A DNA stretch of 64,000 bases from assembly GCA_004352715.1 (NCBI GenBank), contig SCFE01000021.1, positions 632,606-696,605 on the forward strand. Direction: 5' to 3'. Source of the stretch: Hofstenia miamia. Lineage: Eukaryota > Xenacoelomorpha > Acoela. The position numbers were made by a program, and so were the translations under genes. The notes beneath the pieces are model-generated. The model was not told the origin of the DNA. It made no database searches and saw nothing but the letters and a program-made list of their open reading frames with translations. Shown here piece after piece: positions 59,149-64,000 of this stretch; within the stretch, counting starts at the first letter, position 1, and each line of letters starts with the position of its first letter.

Positions 59149-60148
59149 NNNNNNNNNNNNNNNNNNNNNNNNNNNNNNNNNNNNNNNNNNNNNNNNNNNN
59201 NNNNNNNNNNNNNNNNNNNNNNNNNNNNNNNNNNNNNNNNNNNNNNNNNNNNNNNNNNNNNNNNNNNNNNNNNNNNNNNNNNNNNNNNNNNNNNNNNNNN
59301 NNNNNNNNNNNNNNNNNNNNNNNNNNNNNNNNNNNNNNNNNNNNNNNNNNNNNNNNNNNNNNNNNNNNNNNNNNNNNNNNNNNNNNNNNNNNNNNNNNNN
59401 NNNNNNNNNNNNNNNNNNNNNNNNNNNNNNNNNNNNNNNNNNNNNNNNNNNNNNNNNNNNNNNNNNNNNNNNNNNNNNNNNNNNNNNNNNNNNNNNNNNN
59501 NNNNNNNNNNNNNNNNNNNNNNNNNNNNNNNNNNNNNNNNNNNNNNNNNNNNNNNNNNNNNNNNNNNNNNNNNNNNNNNNNNNNNNNNNNNNNNNNNNNN
59601 NNNNNNNNNNNNNNNNNNNNNNNNNNNNNNNNNNNNNNNNNNNNNNNNNNNNNNNNNNNNNNNNNNNNNNNNNNNNNNNNNNNNNNNNNNNNNNNNNNNN
59701 NNNNNNNNNNNNNNNNNNNNNNNNNNNNNNNNNNNNNNNNNNNNNNNNNNNNNNNNNNNNNNNNNNNNNNNNNNNNNNNNNNNNNNNNNNNNNNNNNNNN
59801 NNNNNNNNNNNNNNNNNNNNNNNNNNNNNNNNNNNNNNNNNNNNNNNNNNNNNNNNNNNNNNNNNNNNNNNNNNNNNNNNNNNNNNNNNNNNNNNNNNNN
59901 NNNNNNNNNNNNNNNNNNNNNNNNNNNNNNNNNNNNNNNNNNNNNNNNNNNNNNNNNNNNNNNNNNNNNNNNNNNNNNNNNNNNNNNNNNNNNNNNNNNN
60001 NNNNNNNNNNNNNNNNNNNNNNNNNNNNNNNNNNNNNNNNNNNNNNNNNNNNNNNNNNNNNNNNNNNNNNNNNNNNNNNNNNNNNNNNNNNNNNNNNNNN
60101 NNNNNNNNNNNNNNNNNNNNNNNNNNNNNNNNNNNNNNNNNNNNNNNN
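59149..60148. other. Assembly gap of 1000 Ns
   Basis: Exactly 1000 Ns. Confidence 1.
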
Positions 60149-60877
60149 ACACATGATTATGATTAGTTAATTATTTCTAAAATGATAATGCAGTATTTTT
60201 TCATATTAATTAATTTGGCAGTATATTTGACAAAAGGTGAAAGGCCAAACTTGCAAATGCTAATTAATGCTGATGTGCATAATCAGCAGACAAAGGATAA
60301 TCAGAGAATTGGAAATTGTCAACAACTTAGATTAACAGGTACTATCCAAATATTTGAATGTTTATTATTTTTCAAGTATAAAAATCATGCAATTTATTAT
60401 TTTGGTGATGACATTAATTCATTGGATTTACTTTGCTTTTCTTTGTCAGGTTATTTTATTAATTGTCATGGAAAGCTAAACGTTCAAGCACTAGGGTATT
60501 TGAGATGGTGGTTCACGACTTCATTTAATGGGAGCTTCATAATGGCTTAGCACCAACATTAATTTGTTTGCCATTCAAACGGCTGTGCAGCTGATAGCCG
60601 GTGCTTACCTGATGTGCTCATAAGTTAGGTATAAGGATAGGGGTTTTTATTCGTATTAGCTTTCCTATCATTCATTGTTCGTGTTATTACATTATGATCT
60701 TTCAGTTAGCCCTCATAGGAAATTACAGCACTTGTTTGTATTATCTTGTATTAGTCTCATTATGTGTAATTGCAAGCAGACAACCTAAGTACTTTTCCCT
60801 TTTTGTTATGACCGCATTGGTTGTTCATATGTATCTTAGGTTAACATGTAGTTATTTATATGTAAGGATATTACATG
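60149..60877 (+). mobile_element. LTR fragment related to family F/A, end portion
   Basis: Contains gctcataagttaggtataaggataggggtt (about 60616-60646), equivalent to the ttaggtgtaggggtt segment of A's LTR, and ends near GGATATTACA (60868-60877). The open frame at 60182-60550 is probably incidental. Confidence 0.45.
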
Positions 60878-60893
60878 TAAGGAAGTATAACAA

Positions 60894-61149
60894 GCTAATG
60901 CATCCCGGTTGCGAATTCCCTTTACAGTACAAATTTGTTGATAACAAGAACAATCAATGCACTAAATTAATAAGTTATCACACACTGTCACTATCGTATC
61001 CTCACACACTGTTCCACTGCAGCTAATGCATCCCGGTTGCAAATTCCCTTTACAGTACAAATTTGTTGATAACAAGAACAATCAATGCACTAAATTAATA
61101 AGTTATCACACATTGTCACTATTGTATCCTCACACACTATTTCACTGCA
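60894..61149 (+). repeat. Tandem duplication, 128-bp unit
   Basis: 60894-61021 and 61022-61149 differ at only a few positions (gcg/gca, gtcactatc/gtcactatt), a recent local duplication. Confidence 0.85.
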
Positions 61150-61980
61150 CTGAGTCACTGCATTGTGGTTGGTGTCTTTCTTGATGTTCAAGTGTCCACT
61201 GGAGTTAATCATTATATTGTAATTCTTTGATTCCTCTTTTGTGCTTTGCTTCAGGTTGGGTTTCTGACCCTGTACTTTGTACCATCTATCTCTTGTCTTG
61301 TACCTAAAACACAGTTGTTAGCTTTCATACCAATACTAGTTGGGCAGATATTATCTTAATTAATACGCAACTCAAAGTTAGACAGAAAGAAGAGAGATGG
61401 AAAGTTGGAATCTGTCACCTACTGTACTATTCAAGGAGGGAAAAATGTTATAGCAGCTCCTAAATTAAGTTAAGCTTTAGTAGTTGGAAGGTTGTCAAGA
61501 TTCTACAATGTCTCAATTCATCTTATCTATCTCAATAAAGTTTTTTATCCCCACTGGTGGCTCATGCTTTCAAAAGCTAACCAAGCAAATATTTTAAAGC
61601 AAACAAACTAGTATAAATAATAAACCATGAAAAATATATTTATATGTGAAATACAGAAGGCGATTTTTTCAAAAAGATATTTGTAATATTATTATAAAAA
61701 TAAGCTTAGTCCTGCAGTTCATTTAGTAAAACATTTTCAAGAAAAATTGCTAATAATTTCTTTAGTTTTTGCTCTTCTAATCAGTTACTCTTGAATTTGT
61801 TTAAATTTGCTATAAACAGAAAATAATCATTTTAGCTAAGGAAGTCGACAAATCATGCATTTCAAAATATTGAATACGAATTTTATCAATCTACAATTGG
61901 AGTCATACCAATGATAGNGGAATGAACAACTAATACCATACTGGAGCACAGAGAAAATTTAGGAAGGGACCAACCTGAAG
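61150..61980. other. Unassigned region with a 70-bp direct repeat
   Basis: No gene seen. 61438-61507 is repeated almost exactly at 62724-62793, ending ttctaca both times, so the pair brackets the gag relic at 62003. A single N lies at 61918. Confidence 0.4.
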
Positions 61981-62002
61981 ATTACTCAAAGCTAAAATAA
62001 AG

Positions 62003-62722
62003 ATGGTTCATTCAAAGAAAAAAACTAAAAGTAAACCCAGAACTCAAAAAACTCCTCAGACGAGGAACACACCCGAAAATCAAGATTTAAATTTGTCCCC
62101 CGCTGAAAGCGAACAATCCCCAACAGAGCAGATATTGCAACCAGCAGAATTGACCAATGATCTCACCATAATTCAGTTAATGGAAGTTATTGAAAATAAT
62201 ACAAAGGAAAGGAAACAGTTGACAAAACAAATAGAGCAACTAACAGAAAGAATGATAGAAGTCAAGATAAAAAATGCTGAAAAAGAAAGGTTGATAGATG
62301 AACTAAAAGAAGATACAAGTCTTCAATTGACTGAACAAAGAAATTTGTTCCAGCAACAAATTGAACAGTTGACAGAAGTAAATAAGGAAATAAAAATTCA
62401 AAGCAAATGCTTAAAGAAAATGATGACGGAGTTGCATGAAGAAAATGTAAGCTTATGAGAGGAGAATATAGTTCAACAACTGGAAATCGATAACTTAAAA
62501 GATGAATTGCGATTAATCAAATTAAAGAAAGGTGAAGTAAAAACAATAGAAAATGTGGTAGTGGAAAAAACGCATGAATTGAAGATGAATACTTTGGATG
62601 ATTTATGAAACTATATGTCTCAAGTAGAGAGGTTATTAAAACTTAGTTCTAGAGAACAAAGGTATTTGAAATACGATTTACTTGAACATATTAACAAAGG
62701 TTTACCAGAGGCGATTTGAATG
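62003..62722 (+). pseudogene. gag: Element E Gag, diverged, internally deleted
   Basis: ATG at 62003, basic Lys/Thr-rich start, then about 110 residues of coiled coil to TGA at 62456. The frame continues (NLKDELRLIKL, about 62490) to match the element A Gag. After a deletion of most of the capsid it reads NYMSQVERLLKLSSREQRYLKYD (from 62609), corresponding to the NYMQQVEWLLMLSSRGNSYSKYD region of A, ending at TGA 62717. All three in-frame stops are TGA. No capsid core or knuckle remains. Confidence 0.7.
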
Positions 62723-62723
62723 C

Positions 62724-62793
62724 GGGAAAAATGTTATAGCAGCTCCTAAATTAAGTTAAGCTTTATTAGTTGGAAGGTTGTCAAGATTCTACA
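62724..62793 (+). repeat. Second copy of the 61438-61507 repeat
   Basis: gggaaaaatgttatagcagc...gattctaca. Marks the abrupt change from element E (plus strand) to element H (minus strand). Confidence 0.75.
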
Positions 62794-62794
62794 C

Positions 62795-63300
62795 TATCCA
62801 CTCCATTGTATTTGCTGGAATTAGATTTCCTCACTTTTCCATGTTTATTCTATCAATTTTTTCTTGTGTTTTCAGTGAGAGTAGCAGGTTTGTGACGTTA
62901 GCAGTTCATCTTGGTGAATTTCTCTTTGTGTCTTAGTTGTCATTACCAATATCTCAACTGGTTTAGTTATGACTGCTTTTGACCTCAGTTTTGCTCTCCT
63001 TATTGTTTTTATGAAGGAGTATCTGGGATTTTCGGTTAGGAATCTTTGTGTTTCCTTGGCTAATGTTTGTTCAACGTTCTTCTCTTGTATGTGTTCCATG
63101 ATGTCTACTGTATTGCCTGGTAGGTCGCCTCAGGGTTGGCTCAATTCTTAGAAGCACTTTTCTAGACTGATAATTTGTTTTGCTTTGACTGTCATTGCCA
63201 TACTAATTTTAATTCCTCTGCTCTCACGTTGTCTTTGTTCTATGCAATTATACACAATGCATTCTTGATCATTGGTAATTACTATAACGTCTCACTGAAA
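62795..63300 (-). pseudogene. Element H: third lineage of ORF3
   Basis: Minus-strand frame 62872-63099: EHIQEKNVEQTLAKETQRF...YSFIKTI, then AVITKPVEI and DELLTS. These align with ORF3 of A (KNVQRTLDREMERY..CTFTKII, ITEPVEVC, EQLLTS). A shifted frame to 62800 continues with KTQEKIDRINMEK, matching KTQQTIDRINIEK. At the place where A and C have TGA (42978), H has an Arg codon (AGG). Where A has TGG (about 43148), H has TGA. The upstream part to 63300 is decayed. Confidence 0.6.
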
Positions 63301-63855
63301 GTGAATAGATTGTTTTCTCACGGTGCATAGTTAAATACAGTGAATGGAATATTTCTGCATACTTGAGAGTAGATACTAGTCTGTTAGAATGTAATAACTT
63401 GGTCTATGCTATGGTTATACTAACCCTAACAATGCTAGAATATATATATATATATATATATAGAATAAGAGATTTATAGAGATAAGTAGAAAACTTGAAC
63501 TTTTTGATATTTTTAATTATATTAATGAATAGAATTACCTAATGTTCATAGACGAAAACATGGATGAATGGGAAATCAAAAATATATGCTTTTATTAAGC
63601 AAGATCACAGAAGAATTAGTTAACCATAAGGATCTGCTTTGACATGTACAGATGGGTTTTTCGACTTTGTGTTGGGATAATATAGTAGAGCATAATTTCT
63701 CAGTTAGATCATTAGTGAGAATGAGAAGGGGCAATACATTACTGCCAAGCTCGACGTAGTCTAAGAACCTTCATGCCTGTCCCAAATCAAACCTGATTCA
63801 TGTAATTAATTAATAATTTTCTCCATTTTAACAACACATTTACACTGTTTTATAG
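63301..63855. other. Unassigned AT-rich region
   Basis: Contains a (TA)n run at 63440-63463. No other feature seen. Confidence 0.4.
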
Positions 63856-64000
63856 TGTAACATCCTCCACCTGGCTTATTTGCACCGTGTATTATTGTTA
63901 ATAACTATCACTCAGTAAATTGCGGGTGAGGAGTTACTAAGTTATTGAACCACCAAGCTTTTCCTCTGTTATTAACTAGTTAGGTTAATTGAGTACTAAT
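63856..64000 (+). mobile_element. LTR, family F, start portion at the window edge
   Basis: TGTAACATCCTCCACCTGGC..., similar to 58897-59040 (shared gggtgagg.gttac.aagtt, ttattaactagtta). Continues beyond the window. Confidence 0.6.

Noticed and set aside
60182-60550. 122-codon frame as a membrane protein gene
   Set aside because: It lies within sequence resembling an LTR next to a gap, and has no homologous features.

Overview
The window is strongly AT-rich animal DNA that looks like an intergenic or heterochromatic transposon graveyard. Animal origin is inferred from spliceosomal introns with GT-AG ends, Ty3/gypsy elements, a jockey/CR1-like LINE, FLYWCH-type MULE transposases, a mariner-like element and a tRNA-derived SINE. 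The LINE resembles families common in cnidarians and other invertebrates, but I cannot name the species. There is no rRNA, CRISPR array or bacterial operon. Six long N runs (494 to 1000 bases) and eight single Ns interrupt the sequence. At least four of the single Ns sit between duplicated sequence and look like assembly seams.

Layout. 0-5.1 kb: minus-strand exons of one host gene whose reading phases match from exon to exon; the product may contain a divergent TBC (Rab-GAP-like) domain, but this is tentative. 5.5-7.3 kb: a decayed LINE. 7.5-15.1 kb: SINE copies with a tRNA-like head, a larger repeat (R3), a deleted LTR element inside a SINE, and a small plus-strand gene fragment (8.68-10.1 kb). 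15.4-16.3 kb: a solo LTR (family G2) with CRE, TATA and AATAAA signals and a 77-nt foldable core. 17.6-23.7 kb: two FLYWCH/MULE pseudogenes, one split by a mariner-like insertion, a 31-bp minisatellite, another transposase-like relic and an inverted-repeat element. 24-30.4 kb: two more G2 LTRs, another SINE, a third MULE relic and a G3 LTR.

31-56 kb is a nest of Ty3/gypsy elements. An old minus-strand element (B) is split by a 13.2-kb plus-strand element (A, 32815-45973, target duplication ATAT) and again by a solo LTR (49702-50731, target duplication CATT). A partial third copy (C) lies on the minus strand at 53.6-55.7 kb. These elements carry an unusually long coding region downstream of integrase, here called ORF3, of about 2.7 kb. 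It has no membrane segment or domain I recognise, and is seen again in B, C and a diverged relic at 62.8-63.3 kb (H). It is the best candidate here for something undescribed.

56.7-64 kb: a G3 element with a tRNA-Trp-type primer site and gag, more LTR pieces of another family (F), a diverged gag with a long coiled coil (E), and ORF3 relic H.

Nearly all the transposons are dead. Their premature stops are disproportionately TGA, and at several homologous codons one copy has TGA where another has CAA or an Arg codon. This is what decay of CGA through CpG methylation predicts.
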